From NCBI GenBank assembly GCA_028719205.1, contig JAQUKH010000036.1, forward strand, positions 1-23,702: a stretch of 23,702 nucleotides of DNA. The letters run 5' to 3'. Under the pieces are notes generated by a model that saw only the letters and a list, made by a program, of their open reading frames with translations, had not been told where the DNA came from and did not search any database. The DNA comes from a bacterium. Its GTDB lineage: Bacteria; JACRDZ01; JAQUKH01. Both the position numbers and the translations under genes were made by a program. Positions within the stretch are counted from its first letter, which is position 1; every line of letters begins with the position of its first letter. This document shows, piece by piece, positions 9,038 through 16,684 of the stretch.

Positions 9038-9040
9038 TGT

Positions 9041-9069
9041 ATTATAGACTTTTTCGGCAGGAAATGCAA
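9041..9069 (-). promoter_or_regulatory. Promoter of the M50/AsmA/phosphoesterase/ATPase run
   Basis: On the minus strand a perfect -10 TATAAT (9046-9041) lies 17 bases after a half-match -35 TTGCAT (9069-9064). The -35 falls inside the left arm of the inverted repeat at 9064-9107. The expected transcription start, near 9034, is at the annotated ATG, so the mRNA would be leaderless or the ATG at 9001 is used. Confidence 0.5.
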
Positions 9070-9107
9070 TTACTTGACATTTTTAAGATTTTATGGTGTA
9101 ATTGCAT
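9064..9107. promoter_or_regulatory. 10-bp inverted repeat, candidate shared operator of divergent promoters
   Basis: ATGCAATTAC (9064-9073) and its exact reverse complement GTAATTGCAT (9098-9107) are separated by 24 bases. The left arm abuts the plus-strand -35 and covers the minus-strand -35; the right arm overlaps the plus-strand -10. Arm centres are 34 bases apart, about three helical turns, as expected for two protein contacts on one DNA face. The regulator is unknown. Confidence 0.5.
9074..9102 (+). promoter_or_regulatory. Promoter of the cysteine desulfurase / NIL-ferredoxin operon
   Basis: A perfect -35 TTGACA (9074-9079), a 17-base spacer and -10 TGTAAT (9097-9102, five of six matches) precede the desulfurase ATG by 24 bases. 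The spacer region is enclosed by the inverted repeat at 9064-9107. Confidence 0.75.
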
Positions 9108-9126
9108 GAAAATTTAGGAATTATAT

Positions 9127-10293
9127 ATGAAATTTGTTTATTTAGATCATAACGCAACATCGCCAACAAGGGCTGAAGCTGTAAAAGAAATGATGCCATA
9201 TTTTACAAAGATATATGGTAATGCTTCAAGTATCCATTCTTTCGGGAGAGACGCAAAAAGGGCTTTGGAAGAATCCAGAACTAAAGTCGCAGTTTCGCTT
9301 GGGGTTTTAGATCCTAAAGAAATAATTTTTACCAGCGGAGGAACTGAATCCGATAACCTTGCAATTAAAGGTGTAGCCTATAAAAATCAAAAAAAGGGAA
9401 ATCATATAATTACTACCCAAATAGAACATCACGCGGTTTTAAATTGCTGTAAATTTTTGGAAAAAGACGGATTTGAAACCACTTATCTGCCGGTAAATGA
9501 GTTTGGTGAAGTTGATCCGGACAATTTAAAAAAATCTATTAGAAAAAACACTATACTCATCTCAATAATGCACGCTAATAATGAAATAGGAACTATTGAG
9601 CCTATTTCTGAAATTGGAAAAATAGCAAAAGAAAATGGAGTTCTTTTCCATACTGACGCGGTACAAAGCATCGGTAAAATTCCTGTAAATTTAAATGAAA
9701 TGAATATAGATCTTTTGTCTTTATCAGGACATAAATTTTACGGGCCAAAAGGTGTCGGAGCGTTGTATATCCGCAAAGGAACCAATATTGGGGCTCTACA
9801 ACATGGCGGCCATCATGAAAAAAATCATAGAGCGGGCACTGAAAATATCCCAGGAATTGTCGGCCTTGCAAAAGCGCTTGAACTTAATATTAATGAAATC
9901 CAATCAGAAAACCAAAGGCTTACCTCTCTGCGGGAGAAATTATGGAAGGGATTATCGGATAGTATCCCTGAAATAGTCCGCAATGGATCTGTTAAAAATT
10001 GCCTCCCTAATACATTAAATATTTGCATTAAATATATTGAAGGCGAATCCATGCTTCTTTCTTTAGATAACGTGGGCATTGCTATTTCAACAGGATCCGC
10101 GTGTACTTCTGCGAGCCTGGAGCCTTCTCATGTATTGCTCGCCATTGGACGTTCGCCTGAAATGGCTCATGGCTCGATAAGATTTTCTTCAGGTAAATAT
10201 ACCACGGATGAAGATATAAATTACGTGATAGATAATTTACCTCCTATTGTAGACCGATTGCGAAAAATGTCACCGCTGTATGTACATAAGTAG
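9127..10293 (+). CDS. nifS: Cysteine desulfurase (NifS/IscS type)
   Basis: A PLP-dependent class V aminotransferase-fold enzyme of 388 residues that takes sulfur from L-cysteine to an active-site cysteine persulfide, releasing alanine, for Fe-S clusters and other thio-compounds. Visible signatures: LDHNATSP at the start, SGGTESDN (70-77), a His pair at 101-102, HTDAVQS with D177, the PLP lysine K203 in SGHKFYGPKG, RAGTEN (235-240), and the long mobile loop with catalytic C326 in STGSACTSASLEPSHVL, typical of group I enzymes. Length is normal. The ribosome binding site AGGA lies upstream of the ATG. It is followed after 18 bases by the NIL-ferredoxin gene. No scaffold gene (iscU/nifU) is next to it here. 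NifS versus IscS naming cannot be decided from sequence alone. Confidence 0.95.
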   Translation: MKFVYLDHNATSPTRAEAVKEMMPYFTKIYGNASSIHSFGRDAKRALEESRTKVAVSLGVLDPKEIIFTSGGTESDNLAIKGVAYKNQKKGNHIITTQIEHHAVLNCCKFLEKDGFETTYLPVNEFGEVDPDNLKKSIRKNTILISIMHANNEIGTIEPISEIGKIAKENGVLFHTDAVQSIGKIPVNLNEMNIDLLSLSGHKFYGPKGVGALYIRKGTNIGALQHGGHHEKNHRAGTENIPGIVGLAKALELNINEIQSENQRLTSLREKLWKGLSDSIPEIVRNGSVKNCLPNTLNICIKYIEGESMLLSLDNVGIAISTGSACTSASLEPSHVLLAIGRSPEMAHGSIRFSSGKYTTDEDINYVIDNLPPIVDRLRKMSPLYVHK

Positions 10294-10311
10294 TATAACG
10301 GAAGGAGAAAA

Positions 10312-10734
10312 ATGGTTTCACATCGTATTGTCCTGATTTTTTCCAAAGATATAGTTGATAAACCTTATACTTATCATTTGGTTAAGGATTACAATCTGTT
10401 GGTCAATATACTTAGAGCAAAAATATCTCCTGAAGAAGAAGGCCTTTTAGTCCTGGAAGTTGAAGGTAAAAGAACTGATTTTGAAAACGGAATGAAATAT
10501 TTAAAAGAATATGGCGTTAAAATATTACCGCTTGTAAAAGAAATAAAACGTGATAAAGACCGCTGTTACAATTGCGGCGCATGCACTGCGGTATGTCCCA
10601 GCGGCGCGCTGCATATTAATAAAAGCAACTGGTTTGTAGATTTTGATGAAAAAAAATGTGTTTTATGCGAGGCTTGTGTAAAAGGCTGCCCTACCAGATC
10701 AATAAAAATATTATTCCCGGACTTTGTGAATTAA
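10312..10734 (+). CDS. NIL-domain ferredoxin with two [4Fe-4S] motifs
   Basis: 140 residues. The N-terminal part (about 4-78) resembles the NIL ligand-binding domain best known from the C-terminus of the methionine transporter ATPase MetN. The C-terminal part is an 8Fe ferredoxin with C85, C88, C91, C95 (CYNCGACTAVCP) and C116, C119, C122, C126 (CVLCEACVKGCP). NIL-ferredoxins of anaerobes have been linked to homocysteine formation from sulfide, together with a COG1900/DUF39 protein that is not in this window. The strong ribosome binding site AAGGAG is five bases from the ATG. Pairing with a cysteine desulfurase suggests a sulfur or Fe-S role. Its stop codon interlocks with that of the convergent cytochrome gene. 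Confidence 0.88.
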   Translation: MVSHRIVLIFSKDIVDKPYTYHLVKDYNLLVNILRAKISPEEEGLLVLEVEGKRTDFENGMKYLKEYGVKILPLVKEIKRDKDRCYNCGACTAVCPSGALHINKSNWFVDFDEKKCVLCEACVKGCPTRSIKILFPDFVN

Positions 10735-12842
10735 TACTTATAACTCCTTTCGGCATGGCATGCTCCGCTGCATTTACCGCCTTGGGAATCCTTAATAAAA
10801 TTTATCTTGATCTTGATCTTTGTTTGATCTTCCCTGATCAACGATTGTTGATTCGATGAATGAGAATCATGGCAAGTACTGCAATTTCTTCCCCGTTTAT
10901 TGTTTACATGGATAAAATGCAGATTTTTATCTCCATCGCGGAATTTTGTCTCACTATTCTTATCCGGCCGGCTGATCACGGCATTTTCCGCAAACTTGCG
11001 ATTGTGGCATTCGAAACAAAGATTATAAGCATTCTCATTATAGACAACATAAGTATCTACCGGGAAGGCTGCTTTTAATAAAAATGGATATTGAGAATTG
11101 TGTGATTGATGACAATCAATACAGCCATTCCTATCTAAAGGCTGATGCACATATTTCTTTTTTAAGATATCTTTTGTATTTTGATGGCATAGAACACACA
11201 ACTTCTCTTTTTCTTCCTTAAGCTGATATTTATAATCCGACTCATGAGAAGTATGGCACCCAGTACATTCATTTTTCTTTATCGGCGCATGTATATAAGC
11301 GGATTTTTCAATCCTTTCATGGCATAAATAACAAACTTCCGCGCCATCTTTTATCAGTAAATTCTTATTACTTGAACTATGCGGTTGATGGCAAACTGAG
11401 CATTGCCCTTCAGCCAGCGGCCCATGCGTATATTTTTTCGCAAGCTTAGCGCCATGGCATGTTTTACAAAGTTTTATTTCTACTCCCTGCAATAAATATT
11501 TATTTTCTGAGTTATGAGGTTCATGGCATATTACACAATTTCCATTACTTATCGGTTTATGAACATAGGCTTCCTTTTTTTGTAATTCAATAAATTCTTT
11601 ATGACAAATTTCACACAATTCCACATCTTTTTTTATCAAAAGATTTTTATTATCTGAACTATGCGGAAAATGGCAAATAATACAATCCTCATTTCCCAGT
11701 GGCCCATGGAGATAACTTTTATCGGTCATCTTTTGCAGGTGACATCCAAAACACAGTGAGCTTTTTGCTACATTGATTCCATTGACTCCGATGCTGGTAT
11801 TAACAGTATGACAGGTTGCACAAAAATCCTTATCTTTACTCGGATGTAAATTTGATTTTTGGAATTGATCTTTTAGGTCAGCGTGACAATCTAAACACTT
11901 CTTATTCATCTGATCAGGATGAAATTTGGTTGAAAATATTTGTATTCTATTGTTTTTATTATCAACAACATATATATTCTCATCCTTATCTACAAATATT
12001 TTTTTGGGGGATAAAAAATTGCCTGATTTTTTCCCTATTTTCCCGAATTTAAAAAGAAAACGACCCGATTGATCAAAAACCTGAATTCTATTATTATTCT
12101 CATCACAAACATAAATCAGGTCTCTGGGACTAACCATTATACCTATCGGTTCAGAAAAGTCTCCTATCTGAGAACCCGGCTGGCCGAATCTGGAAATAAA
12201 ACGGCCTCTTTCATCAAATATTTGTATACGATTATTTCCGGAATCAGCTACATATACCTTTTTATTATATAATGCTATATCTTTAGGATTATAAAACTCT
12301 CCGTTCCTGCTGCCTTTTGAACCAAAAGTAAAAAGGTATTCACCCTCAGGATTAAAGATCTGTATTCGATTATTCCAGGTATCTACAACGTAAACATTAT
12401 CTTTTTTATCAAGTTCAAGGGCAAATGGCATAATAAACTCACCCTTACCATCGCCCTTTTCTCCAAATTGAGAAACGTATTTACCTCGCATATCAAAAAT
12501 AAGAATTCTATGCTGGCCTATATCGCTAACATAAATTTTGTTATTTTTACCTATCGCGATATCCCATGGAAGAGATAATTTGCCTCTTCCCATTCCCCTT
12601 TCTCCGAATTCGCTTAATAATTTCCCGTTATTTTTATTAAAAATCTGAATTTTGCCAATAAGTGTATTAGTAACGAATACCTTATCCTCACTAACCGCCA
12701 CTCCAACCGGGGAATTTAAATCATTAATATTTTTGGGGATTATATTTATTATATCTGATGTGTTTTCTGAAAAAAGACTGTGCCATGATAAAATAACAAG
12801 GAAAGAAACCAACAAAAAAACCAGCCTGTTTTTGTTTAACAT
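10731..12842 (-). CDS. Exported NHL-propeller / multihaem cytochrome c fusion (15 haem motifs)
   Basis: 703 residues. After a signal peptide (about 1-25) come six NHL blades of about 47 residues, each ending in a (N)RIQIF-like strand (64-303), which would close a six-bladed propeller. From 316 on there are 14 CXXCH sites, starting at 316, 341, 364, 387, 410, 436, 459, 481, 504, 526, 549, 574, 609 and 654, plus a last CX3CH (691-696, CSGACH). The middle sites follow a doubled-CXXCH pattern with regular HGPL, PHSS and NKNLL spacers, as in multihaem electron carriers of anaerobic metal or sulfur metabolism. It should be periplasmic or surface-exposed. AAAGGA precedes the ATG by seven bases. The redoxin-TPR gene lies 30 bases upstream in the same operon. 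Electron-transfer partners are unknown. Confidence 0.9.
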   Translation of the reverse strand: MLNKNRLVFLLVSFLVILSWHSLFSENTSDIINIIPKNINDLNSPVGVAVSEDKVFVTNTLIGKIQIFNKNNGKLLSEFGERGMGRGKLSLPWDIAIGKNNKIYVSDIGQHRILIFDMRGKYVSQFGEKGDGKGEFIMPFALELDKKDNVYVVDTWNNRIQIFNPEGEYLFTFGSKGSRNGEFYNPKDIALYNKKVYVADSGNNRIQIFDERGRFISRFGQPGSQIGDFSEPIGIMVSPRDLIYVCDENNNRIQVFDQSGRFLFKFGKIGKKSGNFLSPKKIFVDKDENIYVVDNKNNRIQIFSTKFHPDQMNKKCLDCHADLKDQFQKSNLHPSKDKDFCATCHTVNTSIGVNGINVAKSSLCFGCHLQKMTDKSYLHGPLGNEDCIICHFPHSSDNKNLLIKKDVELCEICHKEFIELQKKEAYVHKPISNGNCVICHEPHNSENKYLLQGVEIKLCKTCHGAKLAKKYTHGPLAEGQCSVCHQPHSSSNKNLLIKDGAEVCYLCHERIEKSAYIHAPIKKNECTGCHTSHESDYKYQLKEEKEKLCVLCHQNTKDILKKKYVHQPLDRNGCIDCHQSHNSQYPFLLKAAFPVDTYVVYNENAYNLCFECHNRKFAENAVISRPDKNSETKFRDGDKNLHFIHVNNKRGRNCSTCHDSHSSNQQSLIREDQTKIKIKINFIKDSQGGKCSGACHAERSYKY

Positions 12843-12872
12843 TATTGATCCTTTACTTCAAAAAGCGCTGAA

Positions 12873-14045
12873 TCACTCAACTGATATGAGGTTACTTATT
12901 ACATTTTTGTATAATATATTTGCCTGTGCGAGTTTTGTCAGGCTTTTATCTTCCTGTTTCAGCTCACCGGCAATTATACCCAGTTCATAATATGTATGAG
13001 CCAGATTTAAATTCGGTTCACCGTTTTTGTTCTCTTCAAAAATGCGAATTGCTTCTTCAAATTCGCTAATTGCTTCATCGTATTTTTTCTGGATCCTATA
13101 CATTGTTCCCAGTCCATAATGGCCATTACCTGAATCCGGATTCAATGCTAAAACTTTTTCGAATTCTGCCTGAGCGCATTCACCCATATCCCTGTCCCTG
13201 CAAAAAATGCCATAATCAAAATACGTTTCGGCATTCGTTGTATCTAACTCAAGCGATAATTTAAAATTTTTCTCCGCAAGCTCAACGTTTCCTTTTTTGG
13301 AAAATACATTTCCTAAAAGAGCGTATGCGTCAGCATAAGCAGTGTCAATTGCTATTGCCTGATTTAAATTACTTTCGGCCTTCCCGTAAAAAGCGGAATT
13401 ATACATCCTTTTCGCGATTCCATAATAGCGTTCAGCTTTTTTATCCGGTTGATAACCTTTAACAAGACTTTCTTTTTTAGGAACTTCAATACCAAGCATA
13501 CTCAAAACACTATTAGTTAAATTCTTTTTTCCGCTGAATTTAGGGAAGCCAGCCATAATCTCAAATACAGTTCCATCTTTCGAAACTAACGCAAGGCTGG
13601 GGAATGTCAAAACACCATATTTATTGTAAATATTTAAATCAGTATCAATAAAAACCTGAAATGAATAATTTTTATCAGCTATTACTTCGTACATTTTTGA
13701 CATTTCTTCATCACCTACACCATTTGAGGTTGCAGGAGAATAAACAGCTATAACCTCAAAACCCTTGTCTTTATATTGATTGTAAAGCTCCTGCAGAATA
13801 CTCATTTCATCTATGCAGCGTTCACTGGGATATTTCCAGAAAACTATAGCTAGAGCGCTTTTCCCTTGATATGAATCAATCGAAACTGTTTGGCCCGCAA
13901 GATTTTTTAGTGTAAAAGGGATTATCTTATCATTTTTAGCAACTCTTTTAAACGCCTGTGCCTTTGTTGATAAAGAAAAGAGGCATATAAATAATACCAA
14001 AGCTATCAAGACTGACATCAAATATCTTATCTTAATCTTTTTCAT
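12873..14045 (-). CDS. Exported redoxin-TPR protein with degenerate (SERC) active site
   Basis: From the chosen ATG the protein has 390 residues: a signal peptide (1-30, ending near KAQA), a TlpA/AhpC-type thioredoxin fold (about 33-190) and four to five TPR units (about 203-375). In the fold, FWKYPSERCIDEM aligns with the usual FWATWCPPCRxEM, so the nucleophilic Cys of CXXC is Ser74 and only C77 remains; the cis-Pro (P149 in LTFPS) is kept. Ordinary disulfide exchange is therefore unlikely. I chose the ATG at 14045, not 14072, because a GGGG ribosome binding site lies nine bases before it and the signal peptide then starts properly with MKKIKIR. It precedes the multihaem cytochrome gene by 30 bases, so it may serve that cytochrome's assembly or docking; this is inference. 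Confidence 0.85.
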   Translation of the reverse strand: MKKIKIRYLMSVLIALVLFICLFSLSTKAQAFKRVAKNDKIIPFTLKNLAGQTVSIDSYQGKSALAIVFWKYPSERCIDEMSILQELYNQYKDKGFEVIAVYSPATSNGVGDEEMSKMYEVIADKNYSFQVFIDTDLNIYNKYGVLTFPSLALVSKDGTVFEIMAGFPKFSGKKNLTNSVLSMLGIEVPKKESLVKGYQPDKKAERYYGIAKRMYNSAFYGKAESNLNQAIAIDTAYADAYALLGNVFSKKGNVELAEKNFKLSLELDTTNAETYFDYGIFCRDRDMGECAQAEFEKVLALNPDSGNGHYGLGTMYRIQKKYDEAISEFEEAIRIFEENKNGEPNLNLAHTYYELGIIAGELKQEDKSLTKLAQANILYKNVISNLISVE

Positions 14046-14054
14046 AATTCTATT

Positions 14055-14061
14055 CCCCTTT
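14055..14061 (-). promoter_or_regulatory. Ribosome binding site deciding the redoxin-TPR start
   Basis: AAAGGGG (14061-14055) lies nine bases before the ATG at 14045. The longer reading frame from the ATG at 14072 runs through this site and lacks one of its own, which favours 14045. Confidence 0.7.
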
Positions 14062-14069
14062 CTTTTTAA

Positions 14070-14081
14070 CATTAGCTAATG
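14070..14081. promoter_or_regulatory. 12-bp perfect palindrome in the leader of the redoxin/cytochrome operon
   Basis: CATTAGCTAATG is an exact palindrome 25 bases before the chosen start of the redoxin-TPR gene, within an otherwise AT-rich 110-base gap (14046-14155). A TAAAAT just upstream on the minus strand could be a -10 element, with only a weak -35 (TTCAAA at 18 bases). It could be a repressor site, but a palindrome this short may be chance. I see no convincing terminator for the thiN gene in this gap. Confidence 0.3.
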
Positions 14082-14155
14082 CTTCATTTTAACTCAAGTT
14101 TATAACATTTTTGAATATAATGAAAGAAAATTTTTAATAATATTTTAAATTTAAT

Positions 14156-14800
14156 TTATTCCGGTTTCCCGATAATCTGGATTACCAGAAGGATACCATC
14201 CCTAAAATTAATTTTGCCCTCTTTTGAAGTTATAATATTGCTGATACCTCTGGCTTTATCACGGGATAATAAATCATTTTTAAGTTTGAATTTCAGGCCT
14301 GAGGTTGTAATGCCTTTTACTTTTCTGCTTAGCGGAATAAGAGATATCAAGTGCCCGTTTTTTCTGTAAATTTTAATATGTCCTTTTACAACTGATAGCC
14401 GGGTGAAACTGTTTACAAATAAGGTATTTATTATCCCTTTTTCAGCAAGGCATTCTAAAAGAAAAATATTATTTAAACTGTGGTCTATTCTTGACATGCT
14501 TGTCATCCCGAAAAGGAGGATCTCAGACGCTTTATTCTTTATCGCGAATTGAATCGCGATCTCTGTATCTGTTTCATCTTTTTGTCTTGGATATTTCATG
14601 ATCCTGGTTGAAAGGTTATTTTTGGGAAGGTTTTTAATGGAGTCCAAATCACCGATCAAATAATCCGGCTTTAAAGGTAACTTATTTATATGCTCATAAC
14701 CTCCGTCAACGGCTATTATTATATCGCTTTTTCTGAGAGCATTTTTAATAATTTCAGGATCATCGATCTCGCCATTTCCGATAATTACAAATCTTTTCAT
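14156..14800 (-). CDS. thiN: Thiamine pyrophosphokinase
   Basis: 214 residues, the usual length. The enzyme transfers pyrophosphate from ATP to thiamine to give thiamine diphosphate in the cytoplasm. Motifs in order: VDGGY (31-35), PDYLIGDLDS (45-54, acidic metal-binding loop), YPRQKDETDTE (70-80) and SRIDHSLNN (103-111), which matches the RxDHxxxN thiamine-site pattern; the preceding GMTSM varies from the common G-G form. The C-terminal half is beta-rich, as in the family. The ATG overlaps the tonB stop codon by four bases (ATGA), so it is translationally coupled to the TonB operon. That places a thiamine-salvage enzyme at the end of an outer-membrane transport operon. No TPP riboswitch precedes the operon. 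Confidence 0.92.
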   Translation of the reverse strand: MKRFVIIGNGEIDDPEIIKNALRKSDIIIAVDGGYEHINKLPLKPDYLIGDLDSIKNLPKNNLSTRIMKYPRQKDETDTEIAIQFAIKNKASEILLFGMTSMSRIDHSLNNIFLLECLAEKGIINTLFVNSFTRLSVVKGHIKIYRKNGHLISLIPLSRKVKGITTSGLKFKLKNDLLSRDKARGISNIITSKEGKINFRDGILLVIQIIGKPE

Positions 14801-15639
14801 TTTTTTCTAAAACGAATAGGAATTATTCCCCACTGGTTTTCCTGCAAAACATTTGCAGGTAATGGGTCAAAAGTCCATTTTCGAAGATAATCGATCGCTG
14901 TTTTTTCTAAAAACGCGTCACCTTTTTTTTCAGGGACAACATCAAATACCTGCCCCAGCGGCGTAACATAAAATTTCAGCATCAGTGTCACTTCCTTGTC
15001 AACTTCCGGATTTGGTTTTTGCTGCGGCTTGCTTCGAACCCCTCTTTTCCCAACCGTACCTCCAAAATCAAAACCAACATCATCCCCTTCTTTTTCCTCT
15101 GAAGACATGGAGAACGGGCTTATTTTATCCCCTGTTCCTGTCCCTGCAAAAAGTTCCCCTTCTCCTTTTTGCCCCGCTTCCGCGTCTATCGAACCTTTTA
15201 AAGAAAGGTTTTCATTTGAATATGATATTCTTTTATCTTCCGGGAAAAAAGATGTTCCTTTGCTTGTAACGATTTTACCTGCTTTACTGTCTAAAATATC
15301 AAACCTTGAAAAATCTTTTTTCTCAATATTTCTTTTCGAATCAAGCGGAGTTCCTTTTCTGTTTACCTGGCCCAATCCCGGCCCGATATTCGACGCGCTG
15401 CGGCGGGCACCGGTTACATCCTGCAATAGATCCGGTGTTTTCCCTTTGGAAAATAATATTTCCTTTCTTTTCTTCACAGGTTCAACATCAATAAGATCGA
15501 CAGGAGTCAAATTAACTATCGGAACATACTTTACATTCTGTGGAAGATAATACAGAGGCAGTGACAATATAAGAAAGTGAATTAATATTGATAGTAAAAA
15601 GGAATTATTCAGGTCAAGATAATGTGTAAGCCTATTCAT
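14797..15639 (-). CDS. tonB: TonB energy transducer
   Basis: 280 residues. One N-terminal membrane helix (13-32) carries the SxxxH motif (S17, H21) needed for coupling to ExbB/ExbD. The middle (about 50-210) is a charged, glycine-rich periplasmic spacer, unusually poor in the Pro-Glu/Pro-Lys repeats of enterobacterial TonB. The C-terminal TonB domain spans about 216-278, with TLMLKFYVTPLGQV, an amphipathic helix FLEKTAIDYLRKW and the final strand GIIPIRFRKK. It delivers energy from the inner-membrane motor to outer-membrane receptors. It overlaps exbD by eight bases and thiN by four. Confidence 0.93.
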   Translation of the reverse strand: MNRLTHYLDLNNSFLLSILIHFLILSLPLYYLPQNVKYVPIVNLTPVDLIDVEPVKKRKEILFSKGKTPDLLQDVTGARRSASNIGPGLGQVNRKGTPLDSKRNIEKKDFSRFDILDSKAGKIVTSKGTSFFPEDKRISYSNENLSLKGSIDAEAGQKGEGELFAGTGTGDKISPFSMSSEEKEGDDVGFDFGGTVGKRGVRSKPQQKPNPEVDKEVTLMLKFYVTPLGQVFDVVPEKKGDAFLEKTAIDYLRKWTFDPLPANVLQENQWGIIPIRFRKK

Positions 15640-16039
15640 TTTTTACCTTATGTTCGGTGGCAATTACAATTTTATTTACACCATTTGTTTTCGCTATATC
15701 CATAACATTCACAACTACTTCATGATATACTTTTTTATCCGCCTTAATTATCAGTAATTTTTCCTGAAGATTGCCTATTTTCTTTAATTTATCAGAAAAA
15801 TTATCTAATGTCACACGATCACTATTTAAAAATATCGCCCCATTCTGACTTATTGATACCACGAGATCCCTGATCGGCTGAATTTCTCTTACGGATGTCC
15901 TGGGAAGTGTTATTTTAAAACCTGTCTGCAGGACAAATGTTGTTGTAACCATGAAAAACAATACAAGCTGAAGAACAACATCAACCAGCGGCGTAACATT
16001 TAATTGAGCCTCTATTCTTCTTTTTTTTCTATTAAACAT
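15632..16039 (-). CDS. exbD: ExbD/TolR biopolymer transport protein
   Basis: 135 residues: a basic cytoplasmic start (MFNRKKRR), one membrane helix preceded by NVTPLVDVVLQL, with the proton-carrying Asp at D20, and a small periplasmic domain (about 45-130). This is the standard ExbD/TolR layout and length. With ExbB it forms the proton-driven motor for TonB. It starts 14 bases after exbB and overlaps tonB by eight bases, and the presence of a true TonB rather than TolA next to it favours ExbD over TolR. Confidence 0.93.
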   Translation of the reverse strand: MFNRKKRRIEAQLNVTPLVDVVLQLVLFFMVTTTFVLQTGFKITLPRTSVREIQPIRDLVVSISQNGAIFLNSDRVTLDNFSDKLKKIGNLQEKLLIIKADKKVYHEVVVNVMDIAKTNGVNKIVIATEHKVKNE

Positions 16040-16053
16040 TTTTTCTCCAATAG

Positions 16054-16656
16054 TTATTTTGTAATCATTTTTAAAATTTCAGTTGATTCTTTCTCCATAC
16101 CTAAAGCGATATTATCCGCGATGTTTAATAAATAATGATTAGCGATCAGGCACGGGATACCGATAAATAATCCGGCGGCTGTAGTAATAAGCGCTTCTGA
16201 AATTCCTCCTGCCAGACCGGGAGAATAAACTAATCCCTGCTGAGCGATAACACTGAAGGCCCGTATCATTCCGGTAACTGTTCCAAGAAGACCGAGCAGA
16301 GGTTCAACATTCGCGATTATCCCCAATATATTAAGATATTGTTCTAACTTAGGCAGTTCATAATCTCCGGCTTCAATAATTGCCGTTTTAACAGAATCTT
16401 TTCCACTGTTAATGTTCATAAGTCCCGCGAGAATAATATTTGCCATTGGTTCATTTTCATTTTGACGGCATAACTCTATCGCGGAATTTATATCTTTATT
16501 ATTTAACGCTCTTTTTATTTGTGCGCTGAAAACAGGGGTAAATCTTTTTACCCTGATAAAATATATTATTCTTTCAATTAAAATTGTTAAAGCGAAAACA
16601 GACCCGATTATTATCGGGATCATGATTATTCCGCCTTTTACGATTAAACTATACAT
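16054..16656 (-). CDS. exbB: ExbB/TolQ/MotA-type proton channel subunit
   Basis: 200 residues with three membrane segments (about 9-33, 108-132, 155-177) and a cytoplasmic loop between the first two, the ExbB topology. The conserved stretch LLGLLGTVTGMIRAF (120-134) and the ISEALITTAAGL pore helix (152-163) are diagnostic. It would form the pentameric stator channel around ExbD and use the proton motive force. A good ribosome binding site (AAGGAG) lies seven bases from the ATG. It sits 28 bases after the barrel gene in the operon. Confidence 0.94.
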   Translation of the reverse strand: MYSLIVKGGIIMIPIIIGSVFALTILIERIIYFIRVKRFTPVFSAQIKRALNNKDINSAIELCRQNENEPMANIILAGLMNINSGKDSVKTAIIEAGDYELPKLEQYLNILGIIANVEPLLGLLGTVTGMIRAFSVIAQQGLVYSPGLAGGISEALITTAAGLFIGIPCLIANHYLLNIADNIALGMEKESTEILKMITK

Positions 16657-16684
16657 ATATCATCTCCTTTTTTTTTATTATACA

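Noticed and set aside
12873-14072. Redoxin-TPR start at the ATG at 14072
   Set aside because: Its first nine codons run through the ribosome binding site of the ATG at 14045 and would disturb the signal peptide start.
14100-14155. Terminator after thiN
   Set aside because: Only A/T runs with weak pairing; no GC stem followed by a U run.
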